Below, in pieces: positions 36,441-44,840 of a DNA stretch of 64,000 nucleotides (within the stretch, counting starts at the first letter, position 1; every line of letters begins with the position of its first letter). The notes under the pieces are model-generated. The model worked only from the letters and a program-made list of their open reading frames with translations, was not told the origin of the DNA and did not search any database. Origin of the DNA: Paenibacillus cellulositrophicus (GTDB lineage Bacteria > Bacillota > Bacilli > Paenibacillales > Paenibacillaceae); contig NZ_CP045295.1 in NCBI RefSeq assembly GCF_009363095.1, positions 4,477,001 to 4,541,000 on the forward strand, written 5' to 3'. Made by a program: the position numbers and the translations under genes.

Positions 36441-38117
36441 ATGGGGTCTCAAGAACCGATTCATATTCTGCTGGTTGATGACCGTCCGGAGAACTTACTC
36501 GCCCTTGAAGCAGTACTGGAGAGTGAGCAATATAATCTAGTGAAGGCGACCTCTGGTGAGGAAGCGCTCCGGTGCCTGCTGAAGGATGAGTTTGCTGTGA
36601 TAATACTGGATGTTCAAATGCCAGGTATGGACGGGATTGAAACAGCCAAATTGATCAAGGCAAGGGATAAAACGAAGGACATTCCGATCATCTTCATTTC
36701 AGCGAACAGTAAAGAAGCCGAGCATTTATTCGCAGGTTATTCAGCCGGTGCGATCGATTATATGGTGAAGCCGTTTATCCCGCAAATCCTGAAGTCCAAA
36801 ATTGAAGGCTTTGTGGAAATGTACTTGACCAACAAAAAGCATAAAACCCAGTCCATGCTGCTGCAGCAAAAAACGCAGGAGCTGGAAAAAGCCAATCAGG
36901 AGCTCATTAAAGCCAAAGAGGCGGCTGAAATCGCGGCCAAGGCCAAAACTGAATTTTTGGCGATGATGAGCCATGAAATCCGCACGCCGATGAACGGCGT
37001 GATCGGTATGGTGGATCTGCTGATGGAAACCGAGCTTAAGGAAGAGCAGCTGGAATATACGGAGATCATCCGCAAAAGCGCCGACGCACTGGTCACGGTG
37101 ATCAACGACATCCTCGATTTTACCAAGATGGAATCCGGGAAAATGGAGATGGAGGAGCATCCGTTTGAGCTGCAAAACTGCATCAAGGAAGTATTCAGCC
37201 TCTTTTCTATGGAAGCAGGGAAAAAGGATCTGGAGCTGGTGTACTTTATCGATGAAGCAATCCCGCCCATTATTTACGGGGATATGGCTCGCCTGCGTCA
37301 GGTGCTGATCAATCTGATCTCCAATGCGGTGAAGTTTACGCATCAGGGCGGAGTCTATTTGATGGTGTCCCTCCGGGAAAGAGCTGAAGACGGCAGCCTC
37401 ATGATCGAATTTGCGGTGAAGGATACCGGTATCGGCATTACGCCGGATAAGCAAAACCGCTTGTTCCAGCCGTTCTCCCAGCTGGATTCTTCGATGACCC
37501 GGAAATACGGGGGCACGGGGCTGGGACTGGCCATCTGCAAATCGCTCGTTGAAATGATGGGCGGCAGCATTAACGTGGAATCGACCGAGGAGAAGGGTGC
37601 CACGTTTATCTTTACGATCCGGACGAGCGAGCCTGAATCGGATGACGGCATGATGGGCATGGGCGACGACTTGCCTGTTTCCCTGCCGTCTGCAAAAGAC
37701 GAAGAACCGCTGATCCTCGTGGTAGACGACCATCCGGTCAACCAGAAGCTGATGGTGAGCATGCTGAGCAAGCTGGGATTGAGAGCAGAAGTGGCCGAGG
37801 ACGGGCGGCAGGCGGTGGATAAAATCCGCGCCAATCCGGTGTATCGGCTGATCTTCATGGATTTGCAAATGCCGGTCATGGACGGTCTGGAGGCCACGGC
37901 CCTCATCCGCGAGATGCAGCCTCAGGGATACCGGCCGGTTATCATCGCCATGACCGCCAATGTGATGGAAGGCATCCGGAGCCGGTGCAGGGAAGCCGGG
38001 ATGGACGATTATATCAGCAAGCCGGTCAATATGAAATCGGTGAAGGAGATTCTGATGAAGCATCCGGTGCCTGCACAAAGCAAAGGCTTGCAGACTTCCG
38101 ATGCCAACTCCATGTGA
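36441..38117 (+). CDS. Soluble receiver-kinase-receiver hybrid histidine kinase
   Basis: A 558-residue cytoplasmic protein without membrane spans. Receiver 1 (residues 1-125; Asp57 in [11 protein letters not shown]), a short coiled coil, HisKA with His178 in [12 protein letters not shown], HATPase_c (about 285-400; [16 protein letters not shown]) and a C-terminal receiver with Asp474 in [11 protein letters not shown]. It lies between the CheR gene and rsbV, 17 bases after the former. With an N-terminal receiver it could take phosphate from the big hybrid kinase and relay it, perhaps to the phosphatase receiver. I know of no counterpart in the classical sigB operons, so this role is inference. 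Confidence 0.88.
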   Translation: MGSQEPIHILLVDDRPENLLALEAVLESEQYNLVKATSGEEALRCLLKDEFAVIILDVQMPGMDGIETAKLIKARDKTKDIPIIFISANSKEAEHLFAGYSAGAIDYMVKPFIPQILKSKIEGFVEMYLTNKKHKTQSMLLQQKTQELEKANQELIKAKEAAEIAAKAKTEFLAMMSHEIRTPMNGVIGMVDLLMETELKEEQLEYTEIIRKSADALVTVINDILDFTKMESGKMEMEEHPFELQNCIKEVFSLFSMEAGKKDLELVYFIDEAIPPIIYGDMARLRQVLINLISNAVKFTHQGGVYLMVSLRERAEDGSLMIEFAVKDTGIGITPDKQNRLFQPFSQLDSSMTRKYGGTGLGLAICKSLVEMMGGSINVESTEEKGATFIFTIRTSEPESDDGMMGMGDDLPVSLPSAKDEEPLILVVDDHPVNQKLMVSMLSKLGLRAEVAEDGRQAVDKIRANPVYRLIFMDLQMPVMDGLEATALIREMQPQGYRPVIIAMTANVMEGIRSRCREAGMDDYISKPVNMKSVKEILMKHPVPAQSKGLQTSDANSM

Positions 38118-38158
38118 CGGGAGCTAAATATTGCCAGGCATAAGCTTGCGTACAAGCT

Positions 38159-38185
38159 GATTCAAACGGGGGGATTTAGGGTTAA
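38159..38185 (+). promoter_or_regulatory. Possible sigma-B autoregulatory promoter before rsbV
   Basis: GATTCA at 38159-38164 and GGTTAA at 38180-38185 (15-base spacer). It differs by one base from the GTTTCA-GGTTAA sites seen upstream, and rsbV is the usual place of a sigma-B-dependent internal promoter in Bacilli. Confidence 0.4.
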
Positions 38186-38229
38186 CTGTTCTTATACAAG
38201 AAAAACAAAAAATTCGGGAGAGAATGTCT

Positions 38230-38568
38230 ATGAATACGAATAAGAACGAAAAATTCAATGCAACGACAGAACGCCATGAAGGTTCCTGCACGGTCTACCT
38301 GAGCGGGGAACTGGATTTATCGGTGGCGCCCGACTTCAGGCTTGTCATGGAACCGCTTGTTGGGGATTCCGAAATCGATCTAGTGATTAACTTGAAGGAT
38401 CTGAAATATATCGATAGCACAGGGATCGGCATTCTATTGTCCATATTGAAGGCCAGACATGGGATGGATGCCCGTTTTGTCGTGGAAGAGGTTCCTTCCC
38501 AAATCCAAAGGCTGTTTGACATGACGGGTATTGCGAAGTTTTTTGCCGCGAGTAGGAATTCCCAATAG
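38230..38568 (+). CDS. rsbV: Anti-sigma-factor antagonist RsbV (STAS domain)
   Basis: 112 residues, a single STAS domain. The phosphorylation site is Ser63 in YIDSTGIGILL, equivalent to Ser56 of B. subtilis RsbV. Unphosphorylated RsbV binds RsbW and releases sigma B; RsbW phosphorylates and inactivates it; the PP2C protein upstream would reverse that. ATG 38230 is preferred to ATG 38224, because GGGAG at 38216-38220 leaves nine bases. It begins the rsbV-rsbW-sigB block, 18 bases before rsbW. Confidence 0.93.
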   Translation: MNTNKNEKFNATTERHEGSCTVYLSGELDLSVAPDFRLVMEPLVGDSEIDLVINLKDLKYIDSTGIGILLSILKARHGMDARFVVEEVPSQIQRLFDMTGIAKFFAASRNSQ

Positions 38569-38586
38569 GAAAGGATCGAAGACAGT

Positions 38587-39039
38587 ATGAATGCTGAAGT
38601 TCAAAAAGTCGTGATAACATTACCGGCCAATGCTGATTTTGTAGATATCGTAAGATTGAACTTGTATGGAATCGCATCGAAGATGGGTTTTTCTTATGAG
38701 GACATCGAAGATATGAAGGTAGCCGTATCGGAAGCTTGTAACAACTCCGTTTTGTATGCTTATGCTCAGGAAGGCGGCATGGTGGAAGTAACGTTCGAAA
38801 TCGGCATTGACCAATTGTCCATCAAGGTCAAGGACGACGGGGAGAGCTTTGACCGGATGAACCGTACCGAAAACACCGTGACATTGCATGACAAAGACCT
38901 TCATGATGTGGAAATCGGGGGACTCGGCTTCTACTTGATGGAGGCGCTCATGGACGATGTGATGGTAGATAATGAGGCCGGACGCGGCACCCAGGTGGTT
39001 ATGACCAAACGGCTCATGAGAAGTGAGGAGAAAGTATGA
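38587..39039 (+). CDS. rsbW: Anti-sigma-B factor and serine kinase RsbW
   Basis: 150 residues of the GHKL-fold anti-sigma kinase group. VAVSEACNNSVLYAY is the N box, VKDDGESFD and GGLGFYLMEALMDDV are the G boxes. It binds sigma B under non-stress conditions and phosphorylates RsbV. Its end overlaps the sigB start by four bases, the standard coupled arrangement. ATG 38587 follows GGAAAGGA. Confidence 0.95.
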   Translation: MNAEVQKVVITLPANADFVDIVRLNLYGIASKMGFSYEDIEDMKVAVSEACNNSVLYAYAQEGGMVEVTFEIGIDQLSIKVKDDGESFDRMNRTENTVTLHDKDLHDVEIGGLGFYLMEALMDDVMVDNEAGRGTQVVMTKRLMRSEEKV

Positions 39040-39806
39040 ATGATAAGGTGACTCCCCCCGAGTCCATGAGCGAGGCGGTCGGTCTGATCTGGGAATACCA
39101 GCAGACGAAAGACAACGATATCGCCACCGTGCTTATCCAAAAATATGAACCGATGGTCAAGATGGCCGCGGGTAAAATCGCCCGTAACCGCCCGGACCTC
39201 TATGAGGACTTGTACCAGGTCGGCCAGATGGCTCTGATCCGGCTGCTGCAGCAGTATGACATCAGCTTGGGCATTCCGTTTGAACCGTATGCCATGAAGA
39301 GCATGATCGGGCATATGAAAAACTTTTTGCGGGATAAGTCCTGGTATATCCAGGTTCCAAGAAGGATCAAAGAGAAAGGCGCACTCGTCCAGCAGGCGAT
39401 TGATGAGTTAACCGTCAAGCTGGAGCGTTCGCCGGACGTCCGCGAAATCGCCGAATTCCTGGATTTGTCGGAGGAAGAAACGGTAGAGGTCCTGGCCGGA
39501 CGCGAATGCTACCACTATGTTTCACTGGACTCTCCGCTGTCCCAGGAAGAAACGGGTGCAACGCTCGGTGAACTGATCAGTTCGGACGTCAACGACTATG
39601 ATTCGGTGGAAAAACGGATGGACCTGCAGCAGGCGATGAGCCAGCTGAAGGAACAGGAGCAGAAAGTGCTGCTGCTTGCCTTCCAGGATGGTGAATCCCA
39701 GCGCTCAATCGCCCAGAAGCTGGGGGTTTCCCAGATGAGCGTATCGCGGATTCAGAAGCGCGCAACGGAAAAGCTGAAAGAAATCATGTCTAATTCATAC
39801 CAATGA
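39036..39806 (+). CDS. sigB: General-stress RNA polymerase sigma factor SigB
   Basis: 256 residues of the SigB/SigF/SigG group. Region 2 is at about 40-110 (EDLYQVGQMALIRLLQQYD, PYAMKSMIGHMKNFLRDKSW), region 3 at about 115-165 and region 4 at 195-252 with the helix-turn-helix RSIAQKLGVSQMSVSRIQKRATEKL. The context of rsbV and rsbW makes sigma B the right name rather than the forespore factors. Likely targets in this window are the genes carrying GTTTC-N15-GGKTAA sites. A terminator follows at 39849. Confidence 0.93.
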   Translation: MNDKVTPPESMSEAVGLIWEYQQTKDNDIATVLIQKYEPMVKMAAGKIARNRPDLYEDLYQVGQMALIRLLQQYDISLGIPFEPYAMKSMIGHMKNFLRDKSWYIQVPRRIKEKGALVQQAIDELTVKLERSPDVREIAEFLDLSEEETVEVLAGRECYHYVSLDSPLSQEETGATLGELISSDVNDYDSVEKRMDLQQAMSQLKEQEQKVLLLAFQDGESQRSIAQKLGVSQMSVSRIQKRATEKLKEIMSNSYQ

Positions 39807-39848
39807 CGGACAAGCTTATGTTAGGTAACGAGTCAACCGGAAGTTCGT

Positions 39849-39894
39849 AAGGACACGCCAGTTCTCCCTTGAGAATATACGGCGTGTCCTTTTT
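39849..39894 (+). terminator. sigB terminator
   Basis: AAGGACACGCC at 39849-39859 pairs with GGCGTGTCCTT at 39881-39891, then TTT; an inner TTCTC/GAGAA hairpin lies in the loop. Confidence 0.85.
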
Positions 39895-39938
39895 GGTGAA
39901 CAGAGATATGGATGGTGAGATAGAGGAGGCGGGGTCAT

Positions 39939-40907
39939 ATGGCGGCTGAGGTTTCAAGCAATATATTATCTTTTGCGGGCCACTGGACATGGCATGATCT
40001 GGTGGTGGAGGACTGGTCATCGGAAGACTTCAGGCAGCTGCAGGAGGCATGCCCCCTGATCGAGGAATGGCTGGAAGTCATCCCGAACATCGAGCAGAAT
40101 TATATGTCCGTCCGGTTTCCCAACGGCGTGGATGCCGTCATGTTCGGCACGCTGCCCTACTCGGTCAAAATGGAAGTGGAAGACAGCGCCCACGTGGACC
40201 GGGTTCACTTTTACGTACAGCGCGACAAGCTGATTACGATCAACCTGGATCAGAACACCCGCGAAATCATGGCTACCGAAGAACGTACGGCCATGCTGCA
40301 CCAATGCCACAGCGCGGTGGACGGCATGTTCGTGCTGGCCCGGACGATTCTGCACTATTTTCATCTCGGGCTGGACCATTTCGAAGCGAACCTCCGCAAG
40401 CTGGAGCATGCGATGGAGATGGATAATCAGCGGTATTTGATGGACAAAATCCTGAACTCGCGGTTTGCTTTGCTGTATTGGAGCAATCTGTTCACGCCGT
40501 TTCAGGAGCTGATCGCGGCTGCCAGAGAGGGGTATTTGGACAAGCTGGAGAACAGCCGGCCGTTCATGCAGCTGCTGCACCGAATCGAGCGGATGGACCG
40601 GGCGTTCCGCCATTACGAAGATGAGATTGATACACTGATATCCATCGATGATGCCATTTCGGCGTTCCGCGGCAACGAAATCATGAAGACGCTGACGATC
40701 CTGACGGCGATCTTTACTCCGGCAACGGTAGTAGGCGCAATTTGGGGGATGAACTTCGAGAACCTGCCAGGCATCAAGGTGCCATGGGGATTCGTCGGGA
40801 TCATGCTGATTACGTTCCTCAGCACCACCATCATGTACCTTTGGATGCACCGGAAGGGATGGACCGGCGATTTGCTCAAGGTCAAATCCAAAAAATCGAA
40901 GATCTAG
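39939..40907 (+). CDS. CorA-family divalent metal transporter
   Basis: A 322-residue plasma membrane protein: a large cytoplasmic alpha/beta domain, a long stalk helix and two C-terminal spans. The pore signature GMNFENLPG follows span 1 (TILTAIFTPATVVGAIW), so it belongs to the GMN group (Mg, Co, Ni or Zn transport). The residue after GMN and the absence of the usual YGMNFxxMPE make it a divergent member. AGAGGAGG lies just before ATG 39939. It is separated from sigB by a terminator and has no M-box in its short leader. Confidence 0.87.
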   Translation: MAAEVSSNILSFAGHWTWHDLVVEDWSSEDFRQLQEACPLIEEWLEVIPNIEQNYMSVRFPNGVDAVMFGTLPYSVKMEVEDSAHVDRVHFYVQRDKLITINLDQNTREIMATEERTAMLHQCHSAVDGMFVLARTILHYFHLGLDHFEANLRKLEHAMEMDNQRYLMDKILNSRFALLYWSNLFTPFQELIAAAREGYLDKLENSRPFMQLLHRIERMDRAFRHYEDEIDTLISIDDAISAFRGNEIMKTLTILTAIFTPATVVGAIWGMNFENLPGIKVPWGFVGIMLITFLSTTIMYLWMHRKGWTGDLLKVKSKKSKI

Positions 40908-40968
40908 CATCCCGCCGAATATCAAGAACAGGACTCGAGTTAATCGGTTAATCCCGCACGACGGATAG

Positions 40969-41025
40969 ATCCCCTGCAAGCAGACAAGCGCTGAGTTAGC
41001 GCACAGCCGTATGCTTGGAGGGGAT
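40969..41025. other. Long hairpin between corA-like and doxX-like genes
   Basis: ATCCCCTGCAAGC at 40969-40981 pairs with GCTTGGAGGGGAT at 41013-41025 (12 of 13), with an inner GCGCT/AGCGC stem. There is only a weak T run on either side. It probably helps to end transcription from both convergent genes. Confidence 0.45.
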
Positions 41026-41041
41026 TGTTCATTTATCGACG

Positions 41042-41395
41042 CTACCAGCGGCCGATAACGACTACGATCGCCAGCACCAGAAATACGATATTGATGCCAA
41101 TCTCTTTATATTCCTTCCGACTCACATGGAAAGCGGCGCCGAGCAGCACAGTCACGGCCAGGCCGAGTGCGGCGATCGGTGTTAATATTGGTGCGATCCC
41201 CGTGGCCAAAGGCAAAATCACCCCGACAACCCCGGCCAGTTCCATCAATCCGATCCCCCAAACGAGCGGTTTAGGTACATCTCCAACCCAAGGCCAGGCC
41301 TTTCGCGCTTGTTCATGCTGAAACGCCTTCATCCAACCGGAATATAGGAATCCGGCTCCTAAAATTCCTTGCACAATCCAAAGTACAACGTTCAT
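41042..41395 (-). CDS. DoxX-like four-span membrane protein
   Basis: 117 residues with four hydrophobic spans and the DoxX-like pattern VQGILGAGFLYSGWMKAF, GIGLMELAGVVGVILP, and a final VFLVLAIVVVIGRW. DoxX-type proteins have been linked to thiol or oxidative stress handling in some bacteria, but the activity of this subgroup is unknown. It is divergent from an HxlR regulator, a common pairing that suggests the regulator controls it. Confidence 0.85.
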   Translation of the reverse strand: MNVVLWIVQGILGAGFLYSGWMKAFQHEQARKAWPWVGDVPKPLVWGIGLMELAGVVGVILPLATGIAPILTPIAALGLAVTVLLGAAFHVSRKEYKEIGINIVFLVLAIVVVIGRW

Positions 41396-41544
41396 GTCTT
41401 CACGGCTCCTTATCCTGGCTCTGTTTCGTCTTCAACCATGGATATATAATAGGGAGTAAGGGTGGGATAGTGGAAGTAGGCACTTTAAATAAACGTAGTA
41501 TCGAAAAATATACCTTAAGCCAATCAAGGGGTAGGAGGATGTGC

Positions 41545-41886
41545 GTGAATACTTACTGTAAGTTTGAAACGGCGCTGGATATCCTGATCGGGAAATGGAA
41601 GCCCGTGATTTTGCTCCGTCTGCTGAACCATGGAACGATGCGGTTCAGCGAGCTTCAGAAATCGATCCCGGACATCACGAAGAAAATGCTGACCCAACAG
41701 TTAAGGGAACTGGAGTATCACGATATCGTGCATCGTGAGGTCTATAAGGAGATCCCGCCAAGGGTCGAATATTCCATTACTGACTACGGTCAACGCATGA
41801 CGCCATTGCTGCAGGCGATGAATGACTGGGGAGTCAATCACATTGCTCACCTGCAGGAGCTTTATGGGGAAGAGCAGGTAGAGTGA
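41545..41886 (+). CDS. HxlR-family transcriptional regulator
   Basis: A 113-residue winged-helix regulator. The HxlR pattern is complete: CKFETALDILIGKWKPVILLRLLNHG, MRFSELQKSIPDITKKMLTQQLRELE, and the wing PPRVEYSITDYGQRM. The start is GTG 41545, six bases after AGGAGG; an ATG two codons earlier touches that site. The single Cys near the N-terminus (NTYCKFE) is the position of the redox-sensing cysteine in YodB/HypR-like members, so thiol stress sensing is possible. It probably controls the divergent doxX-like gene. Confidence 0.88.
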   Translation: MNTYCKFETALDILIGKWKPVILLRLLNHGTMRFSELQKSIPDITKKMLTQQLRELEYHDIVHREVYKEIPPRVEYSITDYGQRMTPLLQAMNDWGVNHIAHLQELYGEEQVE

Positions 41887-41959
41887 GAGGGGCATTTTCT
41901 GCATGCGGCATCGTTCAAGGGAGCCTTTCACAACGAATTGAACGAAAACAGGAAGCGCC

Positions 41960-42005
41960 TAAAATGAAACAGCCTTAGTCCGGTGGAGTTACCGTACTAA
42001 GGCTG
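41960..42005 (-). terminator. Terminator after the LacI-family gene
   Basis: CAGCCTTAGT at 41970-41979 pairs with ACTAAGGCTG at 41996-42005. On the minus strand the stem is followed by TTTCATTTT. It is also placed to stop transcription of the convergent HxlR gene. Confidence 0.7.
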
Positions 42006-42075
42006 TCTGGTTTATTCCTATAGCTGTCTAATTCGATGGGCGGAACACCAGTCCCGACCGTACGCTTGTCATCGC

Positions 42076-43071
42076 TTAAAGCTTCGTGTTCGCCGTGTTC
42101 GCGGCAACCGTCTCTCCGGGAAAGCACTCCATCTCGGTCAAATAGGTCACTTGGGGCTCTAAATCCTTCCTGCGGATCATTTCGATCATTCGGTTGACCG
42201 CCAGCTCCCGGCTCGCAGGAGCGACGTAAAAAGTGGTCAGCGGCGGCTTGCTCAGCTTCGCCAACTCCGAGAAGCCGTAACCGACGAGGCTGACCTCGCC
42301 GGGAACCTGCACGCCATGCTCCTTCAGCCACTGCAGGGCACCGAACTGAATAACCGTATTGACGGAAAATACTGCTGTATAGCCGATATCGAGCACATTC
42401 ATCCGGGCGCACAGCTCGTAGCCGTCTTCGCCGCTGCTGGCCTGGACCAGCGATTTGTCCAGTGGAATCCCGGCTTCCTCCAGCGCGCGGTAGTAGCCGT
42501 TCAGGTTTTTCTGATGAATGGGAATGTTCAAATTCCCGCTGAAGAAGGCGATCCGTTTGTGCCCGAACGACAGCAGATACTTCACGGCCTCGTAAGCCCC
42601 TTTTTCATGATCCATCACGATGCTGTTCGTGCCTTCACGGGGAATGCCCCCGTAGAAAAGATAGGGTACCTTGGCTTCGGTAATCAGGTCGATCGCTTTA
42701 TCGTCCAGATCGCCTGTCACGAAGTAGCCCTCCGCTTCCTTGCTCAGAACCGCCTTGCGCATCTTTTCGAGTCCCTCGGCATCCGCCTGCACGTTCATAA
42801 ACAGCAGCGAGAAATGGTGGCGGCTTGCCGCCTGCTCAATCGTCGCGAGGTCGTACATGTACCTGGGGTCGTCAGGGGCGCGTCCGTACAAAATAAAGCA
42901 CAGCTTCGGGGTGACATCCGCCCCGTTGTACCCGAGTTCCCTAGCGGCCTGAAGGATCCTTTGGCGCGTCTTTTCCGAAATCGTGCTGCCCGGCGCGTTA
43001 TTGAGAACGAGGGAAACCGCGGAGCGGGACACGCCGAGGTACTCGGCAATTTCTTTTTTTGTAACGGACAT
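42076..43071 (-). CDS. LacI-family transcriptional regulator
   Basis: 331 residues. The N-terminal LacI helix-turn-helix and hinge are visible (VTKKEIAEYLGVSRSAVSLVLNN, then KTRQRILQAARELGYN), followed by a periplasmic-binding-protein-like effector domain (residues about 60-325). It is the last gene of the minus-strand sugar transporter cluster, 105 bases after the binding-protein gene. ATG 43071 follows AAGGAGAG. The likely operators are the ATAACRCGTTAT palindromes upstream of the transporter and of the divergent DUF4091 gene. Confidence 0.9.
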   Translation of the reverse strand: MSVTKKEIAEYLGVSRSAVSLVLNNAPGSTISEKTRQRILQAARELGYNGADVTPKLCFILYGRAPDDPRYMYDLATIEQAASRHHFSLLFMNVQADAEGLEKMRKAVLSKEAEGYFVTGDLDDKAIDLITEAKVPYLFYGGIPREGTNSIVMDHEKGAYEAVKYLLSFGHKRIAFFSGNLNIPIHQKNLNGYYRALEEAGIPLDKSLVQASSGEDGYELCARMNVLDIGYTAVFSVNTVIQFGALQWLKEHGVQVPGEVSLVGYGFSELAKLSKPPLTTFYVAPASRELAVNRMIEMIRRKDLEPQVTYLTEMECFPGETVAANTANTKL

Positions 43072-43176
43072 GCGTATTACACTCTCCTTGTAACCGTGGC
43101 GGCGAGACATGGGCTGCCTTGCGGGCTGTTCTTTGCTGTATTATAGCATAGGTCGATTTCCGTTGAAAAAAGCTGC

Positions 43177-44793
43177 CTATTCCTTCTTGTACCGTTCGTA
43201 AGCTTGGTTATAGATGTCCATGTAATCGTCCAGCCCCATTTTTTTGAGCGTGGCCACGTAATTGTCCCATTCCGAGAACGGGGCATCCCCCGTCACGAAT
43301 TTGGTCGTCATTTCTTCGACATAGGCACTGATGTCGGTTTCAAGTGAGGTGAAGCGGGCCACTTCATCCTGGGTATAAGTGAATGGAGGCCATACCTCTT
43401 CCGGATAGTAAGGCTCGATTTTTTTGGCGGCTTCCAGGTTTGCCGGTGAGCTCTCGCCGCCCTTAAAGGTCTTGGCTGTCAGCATCGCCGGATAATATCC
43501 GCCTGCCCAGGTGACGTACTTCTTCCCGAATTCCGGATCGGCCTTGTATTCGTCGGTGTAGTCAACGGAGCCGTCCGGTTTGACGATGTAGCTCTTGTCC
43601 TTGATGCCCATGAAGAACATCGTGCTGCCTTCCTCGCTGTAGAAGTAATCCGCCCACCGCATCGTCGCTTCCGGGTACTTGTTGCTGCTGGTGATGGCGA
43701 AGGCGCCGGCATCCACCAGCGGGGAGCGCGCCCGGGAGAACAGCCGCTCCCCACCCGGGCCGGTCAAGGCGTTTGCGCCCGTATAATCGTCTTTATGGTC
43801 GCCGAACGTATCGGCATTGGTGTACATAAAGGAGCCGTACAGGCCGTCCTTGCCTTTGGCGAGCACCTCATTGCCTTTGATCGTCAAAATTTCAGGAATG
43901 AACAGGTTCTCCTTATACAGCCGGTTCACATACTGCAGAAGCTCCTTGTACTTCGGATCCGCCGGAATAAATCTCAGTTTGCCGGTATCCGGGTCCATAT
44001 CTACGCGGGGGTGGGTGTTCCCCCGGTTGCCGAGACCCCAAGAGCCCTTCAGCTGATCGAGCAGTCCCCCGACTCCGCTGGCTGCGTACGGAATTTCGTC
44101 GTTCTTGCCGTTACCGTTCGGATCGCCTGTCTTCACAGCCTTCAGATACTGATAGAACTCTTCAGTCGTGGTCGGCTCTTTCATCCCGAGTGCGCTAAGG
44201 AACTTTTTGTTGATCCACAGCTCCGAGCCGATGACGACGGATTTGAAATCGGGATCATAAAAGGTGGGGAGGGAGTAGATGTTGCCGTCGGGCATCGTCA
44301 GTCCTTTCTTGATTTCCGGATGCTTTTCCATCAGCGCCTTAAAGTTAGGGGCGTATTGGTCAATCAGGTCGTTTAGCGGAATCAAGAGCCCCTGGGCACC
44401 ATAGTTGGCCAGATCGACGCTGGTAAACCTCGCCGTATGGAAGGCGTCGGGCAGGTCCCCGCCCGCCAGCAGCAGGTTGCGTTTTTCGGTCAGGCTGTCC
44501 ACGGGCGTAAGCTGCCAGTTGACGTTGACGTTCGTCTTTGCCGCATATTCCTTCCAAATCTCGACCTTGTTCCAGTCCGGGGGAGCACTGGCCGCCTGCC
44601 CGGCAAAAAAGTTCAGCGTAATCGGCTGCTGCACGATAGGAAACCCGGTTGCGCTAACGGATGATTTGCCGCTGTTTTCACCGCCGGGCTTTTCCTCCGC
44701 CTGCCCGCTTCCAGAACCCCCGCTGCAGCCTGCGAGGATCCCGGTCACCATCAAAATCGTAGTCAGCAGCTGTGCGCCTTTTTTCCATTTCAT
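43177..44793 (-). CDS. Lipoprotein sugar-binding protein of an LplABC-type ABC transporter
   Basis: 538 residues, an extracellular solute-binding protein family 1 member of the long LplA/YtcQ type. It has a lipoprotein signal with lipobox LAGC at residues about 20-23 and a Ser/Gly linker, so it is tethered outside the membrane. It captures an oligosaccharide and delivers it to the two permeases encoded just upstream. As usual for this group, no ATPase is encoded in the cluster; a shared MsmK-type ATPase elsewhere would power it. The substrate is not defined by sequence; the neighbouring DUF4091 and Gfo/Idh genes suggest a polysaccharide breakdown product. Confidence 0.9.
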   Translation of the reverse strand: MKWKKGAQLLTTILMVTGILAGCSGGSGSGQAEEKPGGENSGKSSVSATGFPIVQQPITLNFFAGQAASAPPDWNKVEIWKEYAAKTNVNVNWQLTPVDSLTEKRNLLLAGGDLPDAFHTARFTSVDLANYGAQGLLIPLNDLIDQYAPNFKALMEKHPEIKKGLTMPDGNIYSLPTFYDPDFKSVVIGSELWINKKFLSALGMKEPTTTEEFYQYLKAVKTGDPNGNGKNDEIPYAASGVGGLLDQLKGSWGLGNRGNTHPRVDMDPDTGKLRFIPADPKYKELLQYVNRLYKENLFIPEILTIKGNEVLAKGKDGLYGSFMYTNADTFGDHKDDYTGANALTGPGGERLFSRARSPLVDAGAFAITSSNKYPEATMRWADYFYSEEGSTMFFMGIKDKSYIVKPDGSVDYTDEYKADPEFGKKYVTWAGGYYPAMLTAKTFKGGESSPANLEAAKKIEPYYPEEVWPPFTYTQDEVARFTSLETDISAYVEEMTTKFVTGDAPFSEWDNYVATLKKMGLDDYMDIYNQAYERYKKE

Positions 44794-44840
44794 ACGGATA
44801 AGACCTCCCTGAACACATCAGATTTATCGACAAGAGCGGA

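Noticed and set aside
39807-39938. Magnesium (M-box) riboswitch before the CorA-like gene
   Set aside because: The gap is only 132 bases and mostly the sigB terminator; no M-box core.
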